Source: an uncultured Alphaproteobacteria bacterium (GTDB lineage Bacteria > Pseudomonadota > Alphaproteobacteria > UBA9655). Taken from it: a DNA stretch of 6,011 nucleotides. A model generated the notes under the pieces. The model was not told the origin of the DNA. It worked only from the letters and a program-made list of their open reading frames with translations, and did not search any database. Both the position numbers and the translations under genes were made by a program. The stretch lies in the NCBI GenBank assembly GCA_937967795.1, contig CALBSK010000103.1, positions 1 through 6,011 of the forward strand. The letters run 5' to 3'. Position 1 is the first letter of the stretch. Every line of letters begins with the position of its first letter. This document shows positions 1 to 5,980 of the stretch, piece by piece.

Positions 1-12
1 AAAAATGACTCA

Positions 13-33
13 AAGCAAGTGCTTCTATTTTTT
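13..33 (+). terminator. Weak terminator-like hairpin with T-tract
   Basis: A short inverted repeat, AAGC-AAGT-GCTT at 13-24, is followed within a few bases by six T (28-33). A run of A lies at 1-5, so a short A/T extension of the stem is possible. The layout resembles a weak intrinsic terminator for a gene ending just upstream of the window, which in many bacteria with this gene order would be dnaN. The stem has only 4 strong pairs, so the call is tentative. If it is real, it argues that the ATG at 5 lies in intergenic DNA and is not the recF start. Confidence 0.2.
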
Positions 34-44
34 AAAAGGAATTT

Positions 45-56
45 CTTGCCGGCAAG
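45..56. repeat. Perfect 12-bp palindrome CTTGCCGGCAAG
   Basis: The bases CTTGCC and GGCAAG form an uninterrupted 12-bp palindrome upstream of recF. With no spacer it makes a poor RNA hairpin, so a binding site for a dimeric protein is more plausible than a terminator. It overlaps the -35-like element TTGCCG (46-51), where a bound protein could interfere with RNA polymerase. The palindrome is seen directly; the operator role is inference, and a chance occurrence cannot be excluded. Confidence 0.3.
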
Positions 57-75
57 CTGACGAAGAGAGTACAAT
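46..75 (+). promoter_or_regulatory. Possible sigma-70-type promoter for recF-gyrB
   Basis: TTGCCG (46-51, four of six matches to TTGACA) and TACAAT (70-75, five of six matches to TATAAT) are separated by 18 bases. Transcription would begin near 82, upstream of both TTG start candidates for recF (113 and 161) but downstream of the ATG at 5. Short promoter matches are common in AT-rich DNA, so this is a candidate only. Confidence 0.3.
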
Positions 76-148
76 CCTCCACAAGATATATTATTATAAG
101 CAAGGAGCGTTATTGCCTTACCCGCAAGTCAGCACGGTTTACGATAAT

Positions 149-163
149 GGAGACACTCTCTTG
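149..163 (+). promoter_or_regulatory. Candidate SD and TTG start for recF
   Basis: GGAGA at 149-153 lies 7 bases before an in-frame TTG at 161. Starting there gives an N-terminus of (M)RGVERLSLSHFRCYE, which matches where RecF homologues normally begin, just ahead of the first beta strand. Two alternatives compete. AAGGAG (102-107) lies 5 bases before TTG 113, a better SD that would add 16 residues. GGGGAG (165-170) lies 8 bases before TTG 179, which would remove six residues. The ATG at 5 has no visible SD in the four bases before it. Confidence 0.45.
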
Positions 164-1282
164 CGGGGAGTTGAACGCTTGAGTCTCTCCCATTTTCGGT
201 GTTATGAGATTTTTAGTGTTTCTCTTGATCCTAGGCCTGTTGTTTTGACAGGTCCTAATGGGGCAGGGAAAACAAATCTTTTAGAAGCTCTCTCTTTTCT
301 TATTCCTGGCCGAGGATTACGCCGTGCACGCCTTTCAGAAGTCAAACAGCAGGGGAGCAGAGATCCATGGGCGATTTCCGTTTTTCTGAAAGAGGGGAAT
401 GAGAAAATCCAAATTGGAACAGGGCTTGATCCTGAAGCACCTGAAAGTGAGAGAAGGGTAATCCGTATTCATGGAGAGAAAGTAAAAAACCAATCGGCTC
501 TCGCTGAATGGGTCTCCATCGTTTGGTTAACCCCTCAAATGGATAGATTGTTTTTAGAAGGAGCTCAAGGCCGCCGCCGATTTTTGGATCGTCTTGTCTA
601 TGGATTTGATCCGAACCATGCTCAACGTCTCAATCGGTATGAGCGCCTTTTAAAAGAGCGTGGGTTTCTTCTGCGTCAGAGCCGTTATGATCGCTATTGG
701 ATGGAAGGCCTTGAAGAACACCTCGTGAATGAGGGAATAGCCATAGCCATTGCGCGCCGGGACGTTGTAGGACAACTTTTAGGGGTTTTGAAAAACCAAG
801 ATACCCTTTTTCCTCAAGCAGAGCTTTCTTTAAAAGGCGATCTTGAAAATCTTCTTTACCAAGGACCTCTCCTCGACGTTGAAGAGAAAATGCGGGAGCT
901 TTTGGCCGGGAGCCGTGAGCAAGATCGCCTTTCGGGACGAACTTTTTTTGGGCCTCATCGGAGTGATCTTTTGGTTATGTTCTCTGAGAAAAATCAACCA
1001 GCAGCTCTGTGTTCAACGGGAGAACAAAAAGCTCTGCTGCTTTCCCTTGTCATGGCCTCTGCTTACCTGTTATCTATGCGCACAGGCACCATTCCTCTCT
1101 TGCTTTTAGATGAGGTCGTGGCCCATTTGGATGAAAGGCGCAGATCAGCATTGTTTGATGCGATTTTAAAGCTTAAAATGCAGGTTTGGCTGACAGGAAC
1201 GGATATTTCATTGTTTAGCGAATTACAAGGAAGTGTTCAATTTTTAAACCTTAAGGATGCCCGTTTAGTATCGAAAACATAA
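161..1282 (+). CDS. recF: DNA replication and repair protein RecF
   Basis: RecF is a cytoplasmic SMC/ABC-type ATPase that binds gapped DNA and, with RecO and RecR, helps load RecA at single-strand gaps and stalled forks. Numbered from TTG 161 (373 residues, close to the usual 360-380), the protein has the Walker A motif GPNGAGKT at 31-38. FGPHRSDL follows in the C-terminal lobe, then the ABC signature-like STGEQK at 285-290, and the Walker B motif LLLLDEVVAHLDE with D317 and E318. All ATPase motifs are intact. The frame is open back to an ATG at 5, which would give 425 residues. Those 52 extra residues look unlike RecF and overlap promoter- and terminator-like signals, so I prefer the later start, though TTG 113 or 179 is possible. 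The stop is 12 bases before the preferred gyrB start, implying one operon with translational coupling. Confidence 0.93.
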   Translation: MRGVERLSLSHFRCYEIFSVSLDPRPVVLTGPNGAGKTNLLEALSFLIPGRGLRRARLSEVKQQGSRDPWAISVFLKEGNEKIQIGTGLDPEAPESERRVIRIHGEKVKNQSALAEWVSIVWLTPQMDRLFLEGAQGRRRFLDRLVYGFDPNHAQRLNRYERLLKERGFLLRQSRYDRYWMEGLEEHLVNEGIAIAIARRDVVGQLLGVLKNQDTLFPQAELSLKGDLENLLYQGPLLDVEEKMRELLAGSREQDRLSGRTFFGPHRSDLLVMFSEKNQPAALCSTGEQKALLLSLVMASAYLLSMRTGTIPLLLLDEVVAHLDERRRSALFDAILKLKMQVWLTGTDISLFSELQGSVQFLNLKDARLVSKT

Positions 1283-1294
1283 ATGAGAGAATTC

Positions 1295-3715
1295 ATGACA
1301 CAACCCTTAGACCCCACACAAAATTCAGAATATGGAGCCCATTCAATTAAGGTCTTACGAGGCCTTGATGCAGTCCGCAAGCGCCCCGGCATGTATATTG
1401 GGGATACGGATGACGGATCGGGCCTTCATCATATGGTTTATGAAGTTGTGGATAATGCGATCGATGAAGCCCTTGCAGGATATTGTGATCGTGTTGATGT
1501 GACCCTGAATGCGGATGGATCGGTAACGGTTTGTGATAATGGGCGTGGCATTCCCGTTGATATTCATGAAGAAGAAGGCGTCTCTGCCGCTGAAGTGATT
1601 ATGACGCAGCTCCATGCGGGCGGAAAATTTGACCAGGATTCTTATAAAGTTTCAGGGGGGCTTCATGGGGTAGGTGTTTCGGTTGTAAATGCTCTTTCAG
1701 AAAAACTTAAGTTGACGATTTATTCTAAAAACAAAAAGCATTTTATGAGTTTTACTCACGGAGAAGCGGATGCGCGTTTGGCCGTTGTTGGGGAATCCGA
1801 AGAGAAAACGGGGACAGAAATTACCTTTCTGCCTTCGAAGGAAACGTTTACAGCGACAAGATTTGACTTTGGAACGCTTGAGCATCGCTTGAGGGAATTG
1901 GCTTTTTTGAATTCGGGTGTCACCCTCGTTTTGCGGGATGAACGCCATGAAGAGGTTAAAGAGGTTGTTATGCATTATGAAGGCGGTGTTCAAGCCTTTG
2001 TAAGCTATCTTGATCGAAGTAAAAATGTTCTCCACTCCCCCCCCATTGTTATTCAAGGTGAGAAAGAGGGTATTGTTGTTGACTTGGCTATGGAGTGGAC
2101 CGATAGCTATCACGAAACAACCCTATGTTTTACCAATAATATTCCCCAAAGAGATGGAGGGACTCATCTTGCGGGTTTCCGTGGAGCTCTCACACGAGCC
2201 ATCAATGCCTATGCGAGTGAGGCGGGGAAAAAAGAAAAAATTGCGCTGACAGGTGAGGATATGAGAGAAGGGCTCACTTGTGTTTTATCCATCAAAGTTC
2301 CAGATCCTAAGTTTTCTTCTCAAACGAAAGATAAGCTTGTTTCCTCGGAAGTGCGACCTGTGGTTGAAGGAATTGTAGGAGATAGGATTCAACAATGGCT
2401 TGAAGAACATCCTGCTGATGCTAAGAAAATCATTGCACGCGTTATGGAGGCCGCTCTCGCTCGAGAAGCTGCTCGAAAAGCCCGAGAACTAACCCGTCGA
2501 AAAGGAGCGCTTGATATTGCCTCATTGCCCGGGAAGTTAGCGGATTGTCAAGAAAGAGATCCCGCAAAAAGTGAAATTTTTATTGTGGAAGGCGATGGAG
2601 CAGGGGGGTCTGCTAAGCAAGGGCGTGAACGTAAATATCAAGCCATTTTGCCTTTGCGAGGGAAGGTTTTGAATGTTGAGAGAGCGCGTTTTGATAAAAT
2701 GATCGGGTCAGAGCAAATTGGAACGTTGATTACAGCTCTCGGAATGGGCATTGGACGGGATGATTTCGATATCAATAAAGCCCGTTACCATAAAATTATT
2801 CTTATGACTGATGCCGATGTGGATGGAAGCCATATTCGAACCCTTTTGCTCACTTTTTTTTATCGTCAAATGCCGGAAGTGATTGAAAAAGGGTATCTAT
2901 ATGTTGCAAGACCTCCGCTTTTCAAAGCTAAGCGAGGCAACTCTATCTTATACCTTAAGGACGAAAAATCATTAACAAATTATTTGATTGAAGGGGGACT
3001 TGAGGGAACTTCTCTTCTCCTTCAAAATGGGGCGCAAGTTGCGGGAGCTGATTTGAGACGTATTGTCGATATTTGTACGCAGATGGCAGACTTGATGGAA
3101 ATTCCTTCTAAACAAGTAGGTTCTTCTCATCTATTAGAACAAGCAGCTATCGCAGGCATTTTAAATGCGGACGTTTTTTCTTCTGAAAGGGAGCAGTATG
3201 TAGAGAAACTTGTTAATCGATTAAATCTTATAGCGAAAGAAGGAGAAAAGTCTTGGGAGGGGAAAGTTGGTGAGACGGATACGTTTGCAGTAAAGAGAAC
3301 TCTTCAAGGGGTGGAAGAAAGTTACAAGTTTCGTCTGTCTCTTCTGAATACGGCTGAAGTCCGCCAATTAGACCGTCTCAAAGATACACTTCAAGAAACA
3401 TTTTCCGGTATTCCTCGTCTCACAACAAAGGACGGGGCATTTCCTCTTTCAGGTCCTTTAGCGCTGCTGGAGATGATTCTTGAGCGGGGACGTAAAGGAT
3501 TTAGTATTCAACGCTATAAAGGACTCGGGGAAATGAACCCTGACCAGCTCTGGGAAACCACTCTTGATCCGGAGGTCAGGACTCTTCTGCAAGTGAGAGT
3601 GGAGCACCTTGATGAGGCCTCTGAAATCTTCTCTACTCTGATGGGCGACATCGTCGAACCACGTCGTGACTTTATTCAAGAAAATGCCTTGAGTGTAAGG
3701 AATTTAGATATTTAG
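1295..3715 (+). CDS. gyrB: DNA gyrase subunit B (ATPase subunit)
   Basis: GyrB pairs with GyrA to form DNA gyrase, which introduces negative supercoils using ATP. The 806-residue product is close to the E. coli length of 804. The GHKL ATPase domain has E50 and N54 in EVVDNAIDEA, D81 in DNGRGIP, and GGLHGVG at 121-127. The transducer domain follows. The TOPRIM domain has E432 (EGDGAGGSAKQG) and the metal-binding series D506, D508 and D510 in DADVDG. A Gram-negative-type insert lies between about 555 and 725. RYKGLGEMN starts at R740, and the C-terminus ends VRNLDI as in typical GyrB. An in-frame ATG at 1283 abuts the recF stop but has no SD; ATG 1295 follows GAGAG (1285-1289) and is preferred. 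The nearly invariant serine of EGDSAGG is glycine here (G435). Full TOPRIM motifs and the C-terminal tail favour GyrB over ParE. Confidence 0.97.
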   Translation: MTQPLDPTQNSEYGAHSIKVLRGLDAVRKRPGMYIGDTDDGSGLHHMVYEVVDNAIDEALAGYCDRVDVTLNADGSVTVCDNGRGIPVDIHEEEGVSAAEVIMTQLHAGGKFDQDSYKVSGGLHGVGVSVVNALSEKLKLTIYSKNKKHFMSFTHGEADARLAVVGESEEKTGTEITFLPSKETFTATRFDFGTLEHRLRELAFLNSGVTLVLRDERHEEVKEVVMHYEGGVQAFVSYLDRSKNVLHSPPIVIQGEKEGIVVDLAMEWTDSYHETTLCFTNNIPQRDGGTHLAGFRGALTRAINAYASEAGKKEKIALTGEDMREGLTCVLSIKVPDPKFSSQTKDKLVSSEVRPVVEGIVGDRIQQWLEEHPADAKKIIARVMEAALAREAARKARELTRRKGALDIASLPGKLADCQERDPAKSEIFIVEGDGAGGSAKQGRERKYQAILPLRGKVLNVERARFDKMIGSEQIGTLITALGMGIGRDDFDINKARYHKIILMTDADVDGSHIRTLLLTFFYRQMPEVIEKGYLYVARPPLFKAKRGNSILYLKDEKSLTNYLIEGGLEGTSLLLQNGAQVAGADLRRIVDICTQMADLMEIPSKQVGSSHLLEQAAIAGILNADVFSSEREQYVEKLVNRLNLIAKEGEKSWEGKVGETDTFAVKRTLQGVEESYKFRLSLLNTAEVRQLDRLKDTLQETFSGIPRLTTKDGAFPLSGPLALLEMILERGRKGFSIQRYKGLGEMNPDQLWETTLDPEVRTLLQVRVEHLDEASEIFSTLMGDIVEPRRDFIQENALSVRNLDI

Positions 3716-3731
3716 GACGGGAAGAATAATG
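3714..3731 (+). promoter_or_regulatory. SD of the nucleotidyltransferase-HEPN gene, overlapping the gyrB stop
   Basis: AGGACGG (3714-3720) shares its first two bases with the gyrB stop TAG (3713-3715) and lies 8 bases before ATG 3729. It matches AGGAGG-type sites with one interruption. Because the site begins inside the gyrB stop codon, ribosomes finishing gyrB would be placed to start the next gene. No hairpin with a T-tract separates the two genes, which supports readthrough from the gyrB transcript. Confidence 0.5.
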
Positions 3732-4424
3732 CGTGTGCCCGATTACAAATTTTTTCATCAGTTGGGGAAGCTCCCTTTTGTAGAGAAAATTTGGCTTTAT
3801 GGATCGCGGGCTCGCGGTGATTTTTGGGACCGATCCGATATTGACCTTGCGATAGAGTGCCCCACCGCTTCGGATTCAGATTGGAAAAAAGTACTTGATA
3901 TTATTGAAGATGCAGATACCTTGCTAAAAATTGATTGTGTCCGTTTGGATGAAGTCAAAGAAGATTCTTTTTTTAAAAAAGATATCCTGGAAGATAGGAA
4001 ACTTCTTTTTGAAAGAAGAGGAGATTTGATGAAAGCAACTCGATTAGAACGTAATTACATTGAGTTAGGAGAAGCCCTCGAAAGACTCAAAGAGATTCTT
4101 GATGCTCCCTTCGATAAAAATCGCTTTATTATGGATGGAACTATCCATCGTTTTGAGTTTTGTATAGAACTTTTCTGGAAAAATTTCAAAAATTTTCTTG
4201 AAAGGGAAGAAAGAAAGGTTTTATCCCCTCGTGATGCTGTTTCTCAAGCCTATCAAATGGAATGGATTGATCATGAAAAAATATGGCTTCGCATGCTCAA
4301 AGATCGCAATGCCTTGTCCCATGATTATAATAAAGAAGAGGTAGATGATGTATATGCGCGCATTAAAACCTATTATCCTGAAATGAAAAAAGCTTATGAC
4401 ACTCTAAAAAAATTTCCCTCTTAA
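3729..4424 (+). CDS. Fused minimal nucleotidyltransferase (MntA/HI0073-like) and HI0074/HEPN-like partner domain
   Basis: This 231-residue protein joins two domains that are usually separate subunits. Residues 1 to about 95 form a minimal nucleotidyltransferase. G25 and S26, then D37 and D39 fit the GSX10DXD catalytic signature, and D69 in LLKIDCV is the likely third carboxylate. Residues about 101-231 match the HI0074-type substrate-binding family: RFEFCIELFWKNFKNFLE, SPRDAVSQAY, then RNALSHDY. The last motif contains R193, H198 and Y200, which is the RX4HXY pattern of HEPN RNases such as HepT. In MntA/HepT systems the nucleotidyltransferase neutralises the HEPN toxin by adding AMP to that tyrosine. 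Whether this protein is a toxin-antitoxin module or another nucleotidyltransferase is unknown; HI0073/HI0074-type pairs are less well understood. All key residues of both halves are present. The gene starts 13 bases after gyrB. The domain junction carries an internal SD and ATG (see 4015-4031). Confidence 0.88.
   Translation: MRVPDYKFFHQLGKLPFVEKIWLYGSRARGDFWDRSDIDLAIECPTASDSDWKKVLDIIEDADTLLKIDCVRLDEVKEDSFFKKDILEDRKLLFERRGDLMKATRLERNYIELGEALERLKEILDAPFDKNRFIMDGTIHRFEFCIELFWKNFKNFLEREERKVLSPRDAVSQAYQMEWIDHEKIWLRMLKDRNALSHDYNKEEVDDVYARIKTYYPEMKKAYDTLKKFPS
4015..4031 (+). promoter_or_regulatory. Internal SD and in-frame ATG at the domain junction
   Basis: GAAGAGGAG (4015-4023) lies 5 bases before ATG 4029, which is codon 101 of the fused gene and in frame with it. 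This is one of the strongest SD-plus-ATG arrangements in the window. It falls exactly where a stand-alone HI0074-like gene would begin (MKATRLERNYIELGEALERL). Initiation here would give a free 131-residue HEPN-like protein with its motif at R93, H98 and Y100. A TGA in another frame at 4027-4029 overlaps the ATG, resembling the stop/start overlap of a two-gene operon. Purine-rich codons for charged residues can mimic an SD by chance, so use of this site is inferred. Confidence 0.5.
4029..4424 (+). CDS. Possible separately translated HI0074/HEPN-like subunit (nested, same frame)
   Basis: This is a nested reading of the C-terminal half of the fused gene, listed because its own start signals are good (SD 4015-4023, ATG 4029). 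The product of 131 residues has the length expected for a free HI0074-type nucleotidyltransferase partner. It would be an all-helical, cytoplasmic protein with the RNALSHDY motif near residue 93. If made, it would be in excess over the nucleotidyltransferase domain and could dimerise with the same domain of the long form, as HEPN domains commonly do. Nothing in the sequence proves that it is expressed. Confidence 0.35.
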   Translation: MKATRLERNYIELGEALERLKEILDAPFDKNRFIMDGTIHRFEFCIELFWKNFKNFLEREERKVLSPRDAVSQAYQMEWIDHEKIWLRMLKDRNALSHDYNKEEVDDVYARIKTYYPEMKKAYDTLKKFPS

Positions 4425-4454
4425 GAAATAAGCTTTAGATCTCCTCTTTAAGAG
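4418..4454. terminator. Weak inverted repeat between convergent genes
   Basis: CTCTTAA (4418-4424) and TTAAGAG (4448-4454) are perfect inverted copies separated by 23 bases, spanning the ends of both convergent genes, whose stops are only 10 bases apart. The stem is AT-rich, the loop is long, and no clean T-tract follows on either strand. It may be a poor bidirectional terminator or chance. No better terminator is visible between the two genes, so overlapping transcripts at their 3' ends are likely. Confidence 0.2.
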
Positions 4455-5967
4455 TTCCTTCGTCTTCCTCATAAAAATGATCGGTCATTTTAAAAATGTC
4501 CTTCGTAAGCCTCGTTAAATAAGGGTAATTAACAATCTTATCTAAAACTGTATGATAGTTTGGGTTTCTCGCTCCGGCTGTGTCTGTAATAAGAATGGCC
4601 GAGTTAATCTTTTCCACCCAGGCTGAGTGATGATCCGAATGCCCCGCTGATACTAAAACCAAGGGGATCATATCTCCCCATACAATTCTTCCCCAGGTGG
4701 GTTGACATCCCTTATTATCAACACCATAAACTCCTATAGGAGCGTTCAAAAATTCAGCACGCATCTTAGCCTTTTGAGTAAATTTCTGATAAGATTTTAC
4801 CAATAAAGGTTCGGGTTCAAAGGTGGTTCGGTCTTTCGCTTTACCTACAAAGGCGATGAAGTTTCCAATTGTAGTACCGTACTGGCGGTTAAGGATTGGA
4901 AGCTTGAAATCTTGGCTATTTTCTTGTTCTGAAAAATAACCGACAGCGTCGAGAGCAATGACATCCACTTTTTCCTTAGGGTTAAGATTTTTAAAGTAAT
5001 AATAACTTCCCATGAGAGGTTTCCCTTCTTCAGTTTCCATACGAGAAAGGGGCCATTCTTCATTAGGAACGAATACGAAGCGAATTGTCCAAGGAAATTC
5101 CTTCTTAGAACACATCTTCGCGAGTTGAAGAAGGACTGCAATACTGGAGTCATTATCATCCGCCCCAGGGCTTTTTTGAACTGTATCATAATGAGCTACA
5201 TAGGTAAGAGTAGGGTACTTTTCTGGGTCAGTTCCTTTTTTTTCTGCAATGATGTTGGTGAATGAGTATTTATCGCGTTTGTCCTTTAAAAGAAATTTTC
5301 TTCCTGCATATTCAAAAAAAGGAGGTTGAGCATGCTTGCGATATTTATAATTATTTTGTTTAAGAGTCTTTTTAATTTCTTTAAAAGTGGCTGTAAATTC
5401 TTGGGTTGTGACATTCAAATTTTCTACATCTCGGAGACAAGAAGTAATATAACGTTCTGCTTTTAAAAGGTTTTCAGGAAATTCATGAAAATTTCTAGGA
5501 CCGATCTTATTGGACAATTCTTCAATATGTTGACGAAGTTTTTTTTCAAGTTTTTTCTCTTTTTCTGTAAGAGGTTTGGCATTTCCCATCCACCTTGTAG
5601 GGGGACAATCAGAGCACTTCGTTATTTTATTTAATTTGTCTTGTCCCAGCATTTTAAACTGATACGTTGCCCTTGCAAAGCCAATTGCCATTTTTACATA
5701 GTTGGGAATGGACCCTAGGCAGTTCCAGATCGTAGAGCATGTAGAGCATCTGGACTTTTCTTTGTGTGCTGAGGACGATAATAAGAGCGTCTTTTCAGTG
5801 TTGCCTTCTTGCTCTTCTTTTTGCTGAACGTTTGTCCTTCCGTTGTGGGCCTCTCTTTGCTCTTCCATTCCCCAAAGAGGCGTTCCTAGAGCTGTAAAGC
5901 ACAGTAAAGAAAAGAGAAGAAGTGAATTTTTCGAATGTCCTTTTTTCTGAGGGAATAATTGGTGCAT
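4435..5967 (-). CDS. Exported M28-family zinc metallopeptidase (aminopeptidase-like)
   Basis: This 510-residue protein has a Sec-type signal peptide: basic residues K8, K9 and K13, a hydrophobic core at 15-27, and possible cleavage after ALG at 28. C23 is not in a good lipobox. Residues about 34-135 form an extension with charged low-complexity sequence and two CxxC pairs (C74/C77 and C118/C121). The M28 domain starts near 140, with GPRN at 156-159. Expected metal ligands and the catalytic residue are all present: H259 and D261 in HYD, D271 in GADDND, E303 (catalytic) and E304 in NEE, D340 in LDAVGY, and H472 in NPNYH. SDHHSAW (444-450) and DTAGARNPNYH fit the C-terminal part of the family. 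The likely role is removal of N-terminal residues from peptides in the periplasm or outside the cell; specificity cannot be read. Start choice is supported by a strong SD. AT-richer by eye than gyrB. Confidence 0.92.
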   Translation of the reverse strand: MHQLFPQKKGHSKNSLLLFSLLCFTALGTPLWGMEEQREAHNGRTNVQQKEEQEGNTEKTLLLSSSAHKEKSRCSTCSTIWNCLGSIPNYVKMAIGFARATYQFKMLGQDKLNKITKCSDCPPTRWMGNAKPLTEKEKKLEKKLRQHIEELSNKIGPRNFHEFPENLLKAERYITSCLRDVENLNVTTQEFTATFKEIKKTLKQNNYKYRKHAQPPFFEYAGRKFLLKDKRDKYSFTNIIAEKKGTDPEKYPTLTYVAHYDTVQKSPGADDNDSSIAVLLQLAKMCSKKEFPWTIRFVFVPNEEWPLSRMETEEGKPLMGSYYYFKNLNPKEKVDVIALDAVGYFSEQENSQDFKLPILNRQYGTTIGNFIAFVGKAKDRTTFEPEPLLVKSYQKFTQKAKMRAEFLNAPIGVYGVDNKGCQPTWGRIVWGDMIPLVLVSAGHSDHHSAWVEKINSAILITDTAGARNPNYHTVLDKIVNYPYLTRLTKDIFKMTDHFYEEDEGTLKEEI

Positions 5968-5980
5968 GACTACCTCTCCT
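5965..5980 (-). promoter_or_regulatory. Strong SD of the peptidase gene
   Basis: On the minus strand AGGAGAGG (5980-5973) precedes the ATG (5967-5965) with a 5-base spacer, which fixes the start ahead of the signal peptide. The remaining upstream bases to the window edge (5981-6011) are almost entirely A and T. They probably include the promoter, but no single -10/-35 pair can be called in the sequence available. Confidence 0.75.

Noticed and set aside
843..1109. 88-residue plus-strand open frame inside recF
   Set aside because: It lies wholly within recF in another frame, where the recF frame carries conserved motifs (FGPHRSDL, STGEQK). Its translation shows no domain pattern.
1283..1294. 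Alternative gyrB start at ATG 1283
   Set aside because: It directly abuts the recF stop and has no SD. ATG 1295 has a purine-rich GAGAG ahead of it and gives a typical GyrB N-terminus, though the four extra residues cannot be strictly excluded.
1355..1615. 86-residue minus-strand open frame opposite gyrB
   Set aside because: It is antisense to the conserved ATPase domain of GyrB, and its translation has no recognisable features.
1700..1770. Apparent loss of the coumarin-contact arginine (E. coli GyrB R136)
   Set aside because: By eye, the aligned position (HFMSFTHG) has phenylalanine, but this segment is variable and alphaproteobacterial GyrBs differ here, so no resistance claim can be made.
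1697..2113. 138-residue minus-strand open frame opposite gyrB
   Set aside because: It is antisense to the GyrB transducer region, with no recognisable domain; its length is expected by chance opposite a long gene.
2010..2249. 79-residue plus-strand open frame within gyrB
   Set aside because: It is out of frame with gyrB, which is clearly coding here; the product looks like a shifted reading.
3458..3679. 73-residue minus-strand open frame opposite the 3' end of gyrB
   Set aside because: It is antisense to the conserved RYKGLGEMN region and has no support of its own.
4845..5189. 114-residue minus-strand open frame inside the peptidase gene
   Set aside because: It is a shifted reading of the M28 catalytic region, whose proper frame carries all metal ligands.
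5890..5910. Lipoprotein signal at C23 of the peptidase
   Set aside because: The residues before the cysteine (S-L-L) do not fit a lipobox with a small residue at -1, so an ordinary signal peptidase I site is more likely.
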